Source: Sphingobacterium shayense (lineage in GTDB: Bacteria; Bacteroidota; Bacteroidia; Sphingobacteriales; Sphingobacteriaceae). Taken from it: 64,000 nucleotides of DNA. The notes beneath the pieces were generated by a model. It searched no databases, was not told the DNA's origin, and worked only from the letters and a program-made list of their open reading frames with translations. Positions 18,288 to 26,470 of the stretch are shown piece by piece. Position 1 is the stretch's first letter. Every line of letters starts with the position of its first letter. The position numbers were made by a program, and so were the translations under genes. The DNA lies in contig NZ_JABMCQ010000003.1 in NCBI RefSeq assembly GCF_013179575.1, forward strand, positions 1-64,000, in the 5' to 3' direction.

Positions 18288-19658
18288 ATGAAAAATAAGA
18301 TATTATCCATATGTATAGTTACGATGTTGGCTTTTATAGCTACATCATGTGACAAATTTTTAGACAAAGATCCCCTTGGGCAGATCGCGCAAGATGAATT
18401 CTTTAATTCAGAAACCAACGCCAACGCCGCTGTTATGGGCGTGTATAGGAGTATGATGAATTCTTATTCTTTTGGACAGTCTGTAATTATCGTACCCGAG
18501 TTTTCAGCAAGACATGTAAGACATTCTGCAGTTTTTCCTGAATATGAAAACTTCGCTGAACATAAGATACAGGCAATAAACCCATGGATCTCAAATATGT
18601 GGCAGGCAATTTATACAACAATCAATGCAGCTAACCAAGTGATCGAAGAAGTTCCAAATATGACTGAAACGATGATCTCCGAGGATAAAAGGAGCATGTT
18701 TATTGGTGAAGCAAAATTTGTTAGAGCACTGAATTACTTTTTCCTTGTCCGTGCATTTAATAAAGCTCCTTTAAAACTCAGCTATACTAAGGAGGGAGAC
18801 GTTATCGATATTCCGGAAGCAGATAAAACGGCTATCTATACACAGATAGTGAAGGATTTAACGGAGGCGATTGATGCTCTTCCAGTAGAGAATCCGAATA
18901 CTGGAGACGCGGCCAGAGGCCGTGCGTCTCATTGGGCAGCAAAAGCTTTGTTAGCAAAAGTTTATTTATATCAAGCATCCATTACCAATGATTATAAAAA
19001 AGCAGCTGATTTGGCTGCTGAGGTAATCAATTCAGGAGGATTCAATCTCGTCTCAGATTTTAGCACGATTTGGACGACTCAAAATACAAGCGAAGCTATT
19101 TTTGAAATACAATTCGACGATCAAGCGACGAACCCATTAGCAACTGTTTCTAATGACAATGCTAGTGTTCTTTTTTTTGCTAAAGATTCAACGATCCTTG
19201 ATCTTTATGAAGAATCGGATAAAAGGAAAGATTTCACGATAAAAAAAGGGAGTAATGATAATTTCTTTATGGGAAAATTTCCGAATTTTTCACCCGCTAG
19301 CCAGAACCTAACAACTATCCGATTGGCGGAAATTTATTTAATTCATGCGGAAGCAAAAGCTCGCGTAGATAATAGTGTTAGCCAAGCGGCTTATAATTCT
19401 TTAAAAATTGTCCAGGATCGCGCAGGGATCACAAAACCAATAGGTGAATATAATAACTTGTCGACATTCATCAGGGCTGTGCAAGAAGAAAAGGAGAGAG
19501 AGCTCATGTTTGAAGGAGAGACTTGGTTCGATTTCAGTAGGACTAAGCTTGCTCTTGAAAAATACGAGAACCTAACGGATGAGAATTTTCTTGTTTATCC
19601 AATACCTTCAGCACAAATTGATTTAGGCACTGGGCTTACTCAAAACCCAGGATATTGA
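18288..19658 (+). CDS. RagB/SusD family nutrient-binding outer-membrane lipoprotein 1
   Basis: A 456-residue surface lipoprotein that caps the SusC transporter and binds its substrate. The lipoprotein signal ends in FIATSC with Cys21 as the lipidation site, followed by DKFLDKDPLGQIAQDEFF, typical of SusD N-termini. TPR-like helices contain AKFVRALNYFFLVRAFNKAPL, and the C-terminal RagB part has EEKERELMFEGETWFDFSRTK and IPSAQIDLGTGLTQNPGY, the classic SusD ending. It lies 18 bases after susC 1 and is followed by a strong terminator at 19708. Substrate not predictable. Confidence 0.93.
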   Translation: MKNKILSICIVTMLAFIATSCDKFLDKDPLGQIAQDEFFNSETNANAAVMGVYRSMMNSYSFGQSVIIVPEFSARHVRHSAVFPEYENFAEHKIQAINPWISNMWQAIYTTINAANQVIEEVPNMTETMISEDKRSMFIGEAKFVRALNYFFLVRAFNKAPLKLSYTKEGDVIDIPEADKTAIYTQIVKDLTEAIDALPVENPNTGDAARGRASHWAAKALLAKVYLYQASITNDYKKAADLAAEVINSGGFNLVSDFSTIWTTQNTSEAIFEIQFDDQATNPLATVSNDNASVLFFAKDSTILDLYEESDKRKDFTIKKGSNDNFFMGKFPNFSPASQNLTTIRLAEIYLIHAEAKARVDNSVSQAAYNSLKIVQDRAGITKPIGEYNNLSTFIRAVQEEKERELMFEGETWFDFSRTKLALEKYENLTDENFLVYPIPSAQIDLGTGLTQNPGY

Positions 19659-19707
19659 GTAATATAATTTAGTCAACTAGCAGTTTAACTAGGCTAGTTC
19701 TGATTAC

Positions 19708-19760
19708 AAAGGATCATCCTCGCTAACCTAAAGATCGCGGGAATGATCCTTTGTTTTTTA
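19708..19760 (+). terminator. intrinsic terminator of the SusC/SusD 1 operon
   Basis: Ten-base inverted repeat AAAGGATCAT (19708-19717) and ATGATCCTTT (19743-19752), with a further run of T residues straight after, 50 bases past the susD stop. The 25-base loop is somewhat long. Confidence 0.75.
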
Positions 19761-19938
19761 ACACTTGCATGATTTTTAGTTTTGTTAATGAAGTTCGCAG
19801 GGGATCTGCTAAACGCTAGAAAAAAGGGGGATTATGAGTTCGTTACAATTTTTTACGATAGTTTAAAATCAGCTAAAAGAAAATAGTGTCCAACTGTATT
19901 CAGGAAATCCTTTTTAATGATCACGTTGTTTGGAAATG

Positions 19939-20517
19939 TTATCTTCTACTTCCAAGCTCTCTTCTTATACGACTCAGAGATTGCGGCGTGATTTTTAGAT
20001 AGGATGCGATGTATTGCTGCGGAACCTGTTGAGCTAGCGTAGCGTACCTTCTGATAAATTCCAGATATTTTGTTTTTGCATCTCCGAAATTAAGGAAGTC
20101 GGTGTCTTTAATTTTGTTAAGCAGAGCTGCTTCGGCGACCGATTTTAAAAAGATAAAAAAGTTTGGTACTTCTTCACATAGTTTTTCAACGACAAGCTTG
20201 TGGATGGCATACACTTCTGAATCAACTACGGCTTGAAAAGCTTCTGATGAAGGGGTAGCGGAATAATAACTTTCTAGGTCAGCAAAGAATTGATTTTCCC
20301 TAAAAAAATATTTTGTTATTTCATTTCCCGCCGAGTCCGGTTTATAAACACGAATGATGCCCTGTTCCACGAATCCCATGTGATTTGAAATTGCTCCAAT
20401 CTCGCTAAAATATTCTATAGCCTTAATTGGTTTATTTTTAAATTTAGATGCGATATAATCTACATCAGAATCTGATAGGATTGCTCCAAATTTCAACATC
20501 GATTTCAATTTTTCCAT
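19939..20517 (-). CDS. Crp/Fnr family transcriptional regulator
   Basis: A 192-residue regulator with an N-terminal cyclic-nucleotide-binding-like beta-barrel (about residues 20-120; GFVEQGIIRVYKPDSAGNEIT) and a C-terminal helix-turn-helix, QYIASYLKITPQSLSRIRREL, of the kind common in Bacteroidota Crp proteins. It lacks the cysteine cluster of oxygen-sensing Fnr, and I do not see the canonical cAMP-binding phosphate cassette, so the effector is unknown. Its start codon directly follows the stop of the upstream reductase gene, so the two are co-transcribed from about 21560. A palindrome ahead of the pair (21598-21611) may be its own target. Confidence 0.88.
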   Translation of the reverse strand: MEKLKSMLKFGAILSDSDVDYIASKFKNKPIKAIEYFSEIGAISNHMGFVEQGIIRVYKPDSAGNEITKYFFRENQFFADLESYYSATPSSEAFQAVVDSEVYAIHKLVVEKLCEEVPNFFIFLKSVAEAALLNKIKDTDFLNFGDAKTKYLEFIRRYATLAQQVPQQYIASYLKITPQSLSRIRRELGSRR

Positions 20518-21540
20518 TTATTTGACAATTTTTAAATCCAGGACGCTTTTTGCACAGGATAAAATAGCCTCCTTTGTGGAGTAAGGTTTCCAATTTAGAT
20601 TATCATATGCTTTACGAATATCGACTTTTCTTTTGATACCTAAATCTAGGAGAATAGGTTTTAATGTTGGTTCAAAATTAGAAAATAATCTTGCTAATAA
20701 ATTGGGTAATTGCGAGGTGCTGATTTTTCTATCTTGGTATTTTTCTTTAAGAATGATAGCGATGTCTCGCATACTCGCGTATCCGGATGATGCGATATAT
20801 CGATTCCCTGCCGCACTGGGATCGACCAAGGCTTTTGTCAGCAAATCCGCTACCGAACGTACGTCGATTATATCGAAACCAATTTTTGGTAAAGCCGGCA
20901 TGTTTCCAGCAAGCATTTTAATAATGATATTTGCTGATGTACCATAATCCTCTTCCAAGACAGGACCTAAAATTGCACCAGGTAATACCGTTACGAGCTC
21001 TAAACCAGAACCTTCCTTGGACACGTACTCCCAAGCAGCTTTTTCAGCTATAGTTTTACTACGAATGTAGGGCGCGGTATCCGCTATATTATCTTCATCG
21101 GTCCAATTATTTTCTGTAAAAATATCATTGATCCGTTCTTTGGTTTTACCATATACTATAGCGGCTAACGAAGAGACGATGACAATTCGCTTCACGTGAT
21201 TTAGTTTCGCCGCTTTTAGAACATGAAGCGTTCCATCTTTGGCGGGATCGATTAATTCGGCTTCATTCGTTGGTAATTCTCTAGGAAAAGGCGATGCTAC
21301 ATGGATTATGAAATTTTTACCTTTAGATAAGCTACTCCAAGCTTTTTCATCCATTAGGTCGGCTTGGGCGAGATTTAGATTAGCAATATGATCGGTATAC
21401 TCTGCAATAACATTTTTTATGGAATCGGCTCTTTCCATATTTCTTAATGTGCCAGTTACCTTATAACCCAGATTCAATAGCTGAATTGCCGTATGGGATC
21501 CTAAAAATCCAGTGATTCCAGTTAATAATACTTCCTGCAT
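20518..21540 (-). CDS. NAD-dependent epimerase/aldehyde reductase (extended SDR, DFR-like)
   Basis: A 340-residue extended short-chain dehydrogenase of the dihydroflavonol-4-reductase/aldehyde reductase type, expected to reduce an aldehyde or ketone using NADPH. The N-terminal cofactor motif is LTGITGFLGSHTAIQL (residues 6-21). The catalytic pair is Tyr and Lys in APYIRSKTIAEKAAWEY (Y-x3-K), preceded by IVIVSSLAAIVYG, which supplies the serine. Cytoplasmic. It is the first gene of a two-gene minus-strand unit with the Crp/Fnr regulator, with zero spacing between them. Regulator-plus-reductase suggests response to a reactive carbonyl or similar stress; that is inference. Confidence 0.85.
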   Translation of the reverse strand: MQEVLLTGITGFLGSHTAIQLLNLGYKVTGTLRNMERADSIKNVIAEYTDHIANLNLAQADLMDEKAWSSLSKGKNFIIHVASPFPRELPTNEAELIDPAKDGTLHVLKAAKLNHVKRIVIVSSLAAIVYGKTKERINDIFTENNWTDEDNIADTAPYIRSKTIAEKAAWEYVSKEGSGLELVTVLPGAILGPVLEEDYGTSANIIIKMLAGNMPALPKIGFDIIDVRSVADLLTKALVDPSAAGNRYIASSGYASMRDIAIILKEKYQDRKISTSQLPNLLARLFSNFEPTLKPILLDLGIKRKVDIRKAYDNLNWKPYSTKEAILSCAKSVLDLKIVK

Positions 21541-21597
21541 GTCGGTAGTTTTTGTTGTTTATTCATACAAAAATCTTGAACAATACTTGGTTTGCAA

Positions 21598-21611
21598 TTA
21601 CCAAATGGTAA
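21598..21611. promoter_or_regulatory. palindromic site upstream of the reductase-Crp/Fnr unit
   Basis: TTACCA-AA-TGGTAA: two perfect 6-base arms with a 2-base centre, 58-71 bases before the reductase start codon on the minus strand. Position and symmetry fit an operator for the dimeric Crp/Fnr protein encoded in the same unit, so autoregulation is a reasonable guess. Confidence 0.4.
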
Positions 21612-21735
21612 AAAATAACATAAAGTTGTTTCCTGCGTGAGTTAGCTGATAGTAGCAAGCTTTTATATAGCCGATGTCTGATAAATGATAATATTCTAGA
21701 GATACCAAGAAATATCCGGACGTACCTTTGGCGCG

Positions 21736-22617
21736 TTATCGAGCGAATTTCTTTGTGCCTGCCACGCACAGCACTACCCCCAATGTGACGGCTAACATGC
21801 CAATACTTACTTTTTCGTATAGTAGACAGGCGGCTAACGCTAACCCGAGAAATGGTTGCAACAATTGAAGTTGTCCAATAGTCGCAGTTCCTCCCTGTGC
21901 AAGAGCTTTATACCAAAAAATGAAAGCGACGAACATACTGAATAATGACACGTATGCTAGACTAGCCCAGGTCGCAAAGCTAATGCCTTCGAATGTAGTT
22001 GGCCGATACACAAACGTGAGCGGTAACATCACAGGTAATGAAAATACTAGCGCCCATGATATCACCTGCCAACCACCTAGTGTTTTTGTTAATTTCGCAC
22101 CCTCCGCATAACCTAAACCACAAAGAATCACAGCACCGAGCATCAGGTTGTCACCAATAGGCGAGACTTTAAGACCTTGGGCGACCGAATAACCAATTAC
22201 CAAAAATGTGCCTAGTAAAGAAAATACCCAAAATATGAATTTGGGACGTTCATTCCCACGTATGATGCCGAATACAGCTGTCGCTAGAGGTAATATCCCG
22301 ATAAAAACAATGGAATGCGCAGAAGTGATGTGTTTTAATGCTAGGGCACTCAATAACGGAAAGCCGACAACGACTCCGAGGACAACCACAAGCAAAGGGA
22401 TAATTTGCTTTTTTGCTGGTCGCTTCTCTTTAAATAGTAATAGGCTTATAAGTGCAAGTATTCCGGCGATACATGCTCTTGCTACTGTTAAAAATATCGG
22501 ATCAACTTCTAAAACCGCTATTCGAGTAGCGGGTAAGGAACCACTAAACAATACCACGCCAATAATACCGTTTAACCAACCTTGTGAGACGTTTCCTTTT
22601 AACTTACCATTTGACAT
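21736..22617 (-). CDS. DMT superfamily EamA-type transporter
   Basis: A 293-residue inner-membrane protein with about ten transmembrane helices arranged as two EamA repeats (about residues 10-140 and 150-285). ATRIAVLEVDPIFLTVARA in the first repeat and FIFWYKALAQGGTATIGQLQLLQPFLGLALA in the second are typical of EamA exporters of amino acids or other metabolites. It is divergent from the MocR-type regulator starting at 22710, an arrangement common for amino-acid exporters controlled by PLP-binding regulators. The C-terminus ends in a basic TKKFAR. Substrate is not known. Confidence 0.88.
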   Translation of the reverse strand: MSNGKLKGNVSQGWLNGIIGVVLFSGSLPATRIAVLEVDPIFLTVARACIAGILALISLLLFKEKRPAKKQIIPLLVVVLGVVVGFPLLSALALKHITSAHSIVFIGILPLATAVFGIIRGNERPKFIFWVFSLLGTFLVIGYSVAQGLKVSPIGDNLMLGAVILCGLGYAEGAKLTKTLGGWQVISWALVFSLPVMLPLTFVYRPTTFEGISFATWASLAYVSLFSMFVAFIFWYKALAQGGTATIGQLQLLQPFLGLALAACLLYEKVSIGMLAVTLGVVLCVAGTKKFAR

Positions 22618-22662
22618 AAACTTTATATTTTATGCAAAACTCAGTAATCAATATGAATAAAC

Positions 22663-22698
22663 ACAGTCACAGTTTTTGTTATTATAATGGGTACAGTT
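22663..22698. promoter_or_regulatory. ACAGT repeats between EamA exporter and MocR regulator
   Basis: Three same-direction ACAGT elements, at 22663, 22669 and 22693; the last two extend to ACAGTT and are 24 bases apart. They lie in the 92-base divergent promoter region directly before the mocR-type start. MocR-type regulators often bind direct repeats, so these are candidate binding sites. Confidence 0.35.
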
Positions 22699-22709
22699 AA
22701 ATTAGTAAT

Positions 22710-24125
22710 ATGAAAAAGGACTTTTTGTATAGATCGATAGCGTCGAATATCGCAAATAAGATAGAGGCAGGAGTTATAAAGGAGGGTGAACGTTTACCCT
22801 CTGTAAGAATGTTGAGCAAAAGCCACGGAATCAGCGTAAATACAGCCAAGAGAATTTTTATTGAATTGGAAACTCGATCTCTCGTGCGATCGAAACCTCA
22901 ATCAGGGCATTTCGTAAGTTCGATAAATTATTTGAAGCTTCCTTTGCCAGAAGTAAGTCAACCGCTGCCCGTGGCCAATAATATAGAGCCTAACGAATTG
23001 ATAACCGGTGTTTATTCTACGATGGGACGTGCCGATTTAACGCTTTTTTCGATCGGTGTACCCTCAGGTGGTCTTTTACCATTGGCAAAGATGAAAAAGG
23101 AAATCGTTCTAGCCACAAGAACATTAAAAGAAGGTGGTACCGAGTATGAACCTTTACAGGGTAACTTAAAGCTTCGGAGGATGATTGCTTCTCGCTCGCT
23201 CGCGTGGGAGGGAGATTTGAAGCCAGACGATTTGATAACCACGAACGGTTGTATGAATGCTTTGGCTCTATGCCTTATGGCACTTACCAAACCGGGTGAT
23301 ACTGTGGCGCTAGAAAGTCCTTGTTATCCAGGTATTCTACAACTTGCAAATAGCTTAGGGTTAAAGGTGCTGGAAGTGGCTACACATCCCGTAACCGGAA
23401 TCGATATCGATGCCCTGAGCGCACTATTGCCGACGATAAACGTTTGTTTATTAGTTCCTAACTTCAATACACCATTAGGTTATTGTATGCCTGATGAAAA
23501 TAAAAAGGAAATAGTCTCGATACTGGCAGCGCATGGCATCCCGCTTATCGAAGATGACGCCTATGGGGATATTTTTTTTGGGTCCGAACGTCCCAAATGC
23601 TGTAAATCTTTTGATACGACAGGAAATGTGTTATGGTGCAGCTCTGTTTCTAAGACGCTCGCTCCGGGATATCGTGTCGGTTGGGTTGCTCCCGGTAAAT
23701 ATAGGGCCCAGATACTAAAATTAAAACTCGTACATGCGCTATCTTCCACTTCTGTGGTTCAAGAAGCAGTTGGAAATTTTTTAATGACAGGCCGATATGA
23801 AAATCATCTTCGCCGTTTTCGAAAAACATTGCAAGACAATTATCAGCGTTATGTTTTTGCTATTGCAGAACATTTTCCTTTGGGCACAAAAATAAGCCGA
23901 CCACAGGGTGGTCTTGCTTTGTGGGTTGAATTTCCAGCAGGCATAGACACCGTTGAACTATATAACTATGCGCTTAAACAGCATATAAGTATTGCACCGG
24001 GGAGAATGTTTACGCTACAAAATCAATTTCAAAATTGTATGCGTCTTTGCATCGGGTTGCCTTGGAGCAATGATTTAGCGTTAAAATTAAAAAAACTCGG
24101 AACCTTTGCCAAGATGTTGCTATGA
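22710..24125 (+). CDS. MocR/PdxR-type PLP-dependent transcriptional regulator
   Basis: A 471-residue fusion of an N-terminal GntR winged helix-turn-helix (about residues 8-70; EGERLPSVRMLSKSHGISVNTAKR) with a C-terminal fold-type I aminotransferase-like domain (about 110-465). The PLP lysine is in SSVSKTLAPGYRVGW, and the cofactor-contacting aspartate in LIEDDAYGDIF. MocR proteins use the PLP domain as a sensor, not usually as an enzyme. It is divergent from the EamA transporter 92 bases away, which it probably controls. Regulated amino acid or vitamin B6-related ligand cannot be decided. Confidence 0.9.
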   Translation: MKKDFLYRSIASNIANKIEAGVIKEGERLPSVRMLSKSHGISVNTAKRIFIELETRSLVRSKPQSGHFVSSINYLKLPLPEVSQPLPVANNIEPNELITGVYSTMGRADLTLFSIGVPSGGLLPLAKMKKEIVLATRTLKEGGTEYEPLQGNLKLRRMIASRSLAWEGDLKPDDLITTNGCMNALALCLMALTKPGDTVALESPCYPGILQLANSLGLKVLEVATHPVTGIDIDALSALLPTINVCLLVPNFNTPLGYCMPDENKKEIVSILAAHGIPLIEDDAYGDIFFGSERPKCCKSFDTTGNVLWCSSVSKTLAPGYRVGWVAPGKYRAQILKLKLVHALSSTSVVQEAVGNFLMTGRYENHLRRFRKTLQDNYQRYVFAIAEHFPLGTKISRPQGGLALWVEFPAGIDTVELYNYALKQHISIAPGRMFTLQNQFQNCMRLCIGLPWSNDLALKLKKLGTFAKMLL

Positions 24126-24252
24126 GTTATGCGTGCTTTTTGTTTTAATAATTTTTAAGCTTTTTAGCGACCTACTTTAAGTTAACAAAATACTACTTAT
24201 CTTTGTAGAATGTGTAAGACTCTGCATAAATCGGATATGGTATTGTAAACAA

Positions 24253-24271
24253 TCTATACAGAAAGTATAGA
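24253..24271. repeat. 7-base inverted repeat in the leader of the methyltransferase-rsgA unit
   Basis: TCTATAC (24253-24259) and GTATAGA (24265-24271) with a 5-base AGAAA loop, 131 bases before the methyltransferase start. It could be an RNA hairpin or an operator. Confidence 0.3.
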
Positions 24272-24401
24272 TAGTCCTTTCATTTTTACTCGAACAATTC
24301 GTTTCGAGGGTGATTTCTATTATATAAATTTTATTTTTTAATCTGCGTACATTGATGACAGCATTGCTGTGCATTCGCATGTGCGTCCTATATTCAGAAA
24401 A

Positions 24402-25178
24402 ATGAGTCACGATAATAAAACAATTCACGACTTCGATTTTAATTTAATATGCGAATATTTCTCTAGTGTGGATCGCCAAGGACCCGGTAGCCCTGAAGCA
24501 ACCGTTAAGGCGTTAAGTTTTGTGAAAAACCTTTCCCATAAATCTAAAATTGTCGACATCGGATGCGGAACAGGTGGCCAAACAATGGTGCTAGCTCAAA
24601 ATACGCTAGGACGAATCACCGGAATTGACCTGTTTCCGCCATTTGTAGATCGGTTCAATGCCGATGCCACTAAACTCAAACTTAACAATAGGGTAAATGG
24701 AATTGTGGGCTCAATGGACGATCTGCCTTTTAGAAATAAAGAGCTGGATTTAATTTGGTCGGAAGGAGCCATTTATCATATCGGTTTTGAGAGGGGGTTG
24801 CGTGAATGGCGAAAATTCCTAAAGCTGGGAGGCTATATAGCTGTTACCGACCTTTCTTGGTTTACCGAACAGCGACCCAATGAAATTCATGAATTTTGGT
24901 TGGATGCCTATCCTGAAATTGATACGATTCCTAACAAGATAGCACAAGTGAAGAATGCTGGATATTTACCCATTGCAACTTTTAATTTACCTGAAGATTG
25001 TTGGACAAAGCATTTTTATGAGCCACAAATTAGCGCTCAGGAAATATATTTAAGGAAGTATGCAGGCAATAGAATCGCCGAGGAATTGGTGTTCAATCAA
25101 CGACGGGAAAGGGCATTATATACTAAATACAAGGCATATTACGGATACACTTTCTATATCGCAAAAAAGATAAAATAA
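24402..25178 (+). CDS. class I SAM-dependent methyltransferase
   Basis: A 258-residue Rossmann-fold methyltransferase. Motif I is [13 protein letters not shown], followed by [14 protein letters not shown] (acidic residue for the SAM ribose), then [27 protein letters not shown]. This resembles small-molecule methyltransferases of the UbiE/ubiquinone-like set rather than RNA or protein enzymes. The frame is open from ATG 24369, but ATG 24402 gives a normal N-terminus and an A-rich leader, so I prefer it. The stop overlaps the rsgA start (TAATG), so the two are translationally coupled. Substrate unknown; the link with rsgA may be only operon sharing. Confidence 0.85.
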   Translation: MSHDNKTIHDFDFNLICEYFSSVDRQGPGSPEATVKALSFVKNLSHKSKIVDIGCGTGGQTMVLAQNTLGRITGIDLFPPFVDRFNADATKLKLNNRVNGIVGSMDDLPFRNKELDLIWSEGAIYHIGFERGLREWRKFLKLGGYIAVTDLSWFTEQRPNEIHEFWLDAYPEIDTIPNKIAQVKNAGYLPIATFNLPEDCWTKHFYEPQISAQEIYLRKYAGNRIAEELVFNQRRERALYTKYKAYYGYTFYIAKKIK

Positions 25179-26233
25179 TGAATGATTTAAATATTTACGG
25201 TTGGAACGAGAAATTGAATTATCTCAAGCAATCTACACAATACAAAAGCCTTCCACATGGTCGTGTATCAATTGTGCATCGGACATGTTACGAAGTCATT
25301 TCGGAGAAAGGTACGTTTCAATGTGAACTGACGGGGAACATGTTGTTCGCAAGATCTGACCTTGAGTTACCTTGTACGGGAGACTGGGTTATTTTTCAAC
25401 CAGTTGACCAAAACAAAGGAATCATCGTCGACATGCTTCCCTGCGAACGAACACTGCGTCGCAAGAAAATTGGAACTATTTCCGGTAGACAAACTATTGC
25501 TTCACACGTGAATAAAGCATTTATCGTGCAAAGTCTTGACGAGAATTTTAATGTTCGCAGGGTTGAACGTTTTCTGTATCAGATATTGGAAGAAGAGATA
25601 GTTCCGGTATTGGTTCTTAATAAGGCTGATTTAGATTTTGATCGGCGAGCGATCGACGCGTCGATCGAACATATTGCTTATCGGACCCCTATTTTCTATA
25701 CAAGTATACATCTTCCAGACACGATTAACCAATTAAGGGAATATATAGAGGAAGGTGAAACGGTTGTATTTGTGGGTTCATCGGGGGTTGGTAAAAGCTC
25801 GTTGATTAATGCTCTTTGCGAAAAGGCAGTACTTCTGACCTCAGATATTAGCCTAGCTACAGGAAAGGGGAGGCATACTTCGACCCGCAGGGAAATGGTA
25901 TTGTTGGATGGTTCGGGTGTTTTAATTGATACTCCGGGGGTCAGAGAGTTTGGATTAGTAACCGATAATCCTAATTCATTGTCAGAGATGCTAACCGTCG
26001 CGGATTATTCCCAATCATGCCGTTTTGATGATTGTACGCACGAAAATGAACCCGATTGTGCCGTGATCGAAGCGGTACAAAAGGGAAGATTAGAGCAGAA
26101 AGTGTATGACAGCTATCTCAAACTTCGGCGGGAAGCGTGGTATTTCTCTACTTCTGAACATGAAAAACGTAAACGAGCGAAATCGTTTTCAAAACTTGGA
26201 GATGAAATCAAAAAACGAAAGAAGAATCGCTAA
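25178..26233 (+). CDS. rsgA: ribosome small subunit-dependent GTPase A
   Basis: A 351-residue late 30S-subunit assembly GTPase. It shows the circularly permuted GTPase order: N-terminal OB-fold (about 25-95), NKAD (148-151, G4), then the P-loop GSSGVGKS (200-207, G1), GRHTSTRREM (G2 region) and DTPG (251-254, G3). The C-terminal zinc knuckle has Cys281, Cys286, His288 and Cys294 in CRFDDCTHENEPDC. The basic tail ends in KKRKKNR, fitting rRNA binding. It starts at the last base of the methyltransferase stop codon and is followed by a terminator at 26251. Confidence 0.95.
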   Translation: MNDLNIYGWNEKLNYLKQSTQYKSLPHGRVSIVHRTCYEVISEKGTFQCELTGNMLFARSDLELPCTGDWVIFQPVDQNKGIIVDMLPCERTLRRKKIGTISGRQTIASHVNKAFIVQSLDENFNVRRVERFLYQILEEEIVPVLVLNKADLDFDRRAIDASIEHIAYRTPIFYTSIHLPDTINQLREYIEEGETVVFVGSSGVGKSSLINALCEKAVLLTSDISLATGKGRHTSTRREMVLLDGSGVLIDTPGVREFGLVTDNPNSLSEMLTVADYSQSCRFDDCTHENEPDCAVIEAVQKGRLEQKVYDSYLKLRREAWYFSTSEHEKRKRAKSFSKLGDEIKKRKKNR

Positions 26234-26250
26234 AGCTACTTTTGCATACG

Positions 26251-26284
26251 GGTATTTCCATAAGGGAAATACCTGTTTTTTTTC
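26251..26284 (+). terminator. intrinsic terminator after rsgA
   Basis: GGTATTTCC (26251-26259) and GGAAATACC (26265-26273) form a 9-base stem with a 5-base loop, followed by TG and nine T residues. It lies 17 bases past the rsgA stop. Confidence 0.88.
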
Positions 26285-26353
26285 AGCTATTGTTCAAAAT
26301 TGTACGCGATTTAGTGTAGAAATGCATTTAAATTAAAATCCGATAGCACTTTT

Positions 26354-26390
26354 ACGAAAAAAGCCTATCCAACCGCTAGATTGGATAGGC
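26354..26390 (-). terminator. intrinsic terminator of the SusC/SusD 2 operon
   Basis: Ten-base inverted repeat GCCTATCCAA (26363-26372) and TTGGATAGGC (26381-26390) with an 8-base loop. On the minus strand it is followed by six T residues. It lies about 80 bases past the susD 2 stop. Confidence 0.88.
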
Positions 26391-26470
26391 ATTATAAACC
26401 GTTAGATTAAGCTCACTTGGTGCTTTTTGAAGCTGAACAAATTGTGCTAATGAGCAGTCCTCACAGATTA

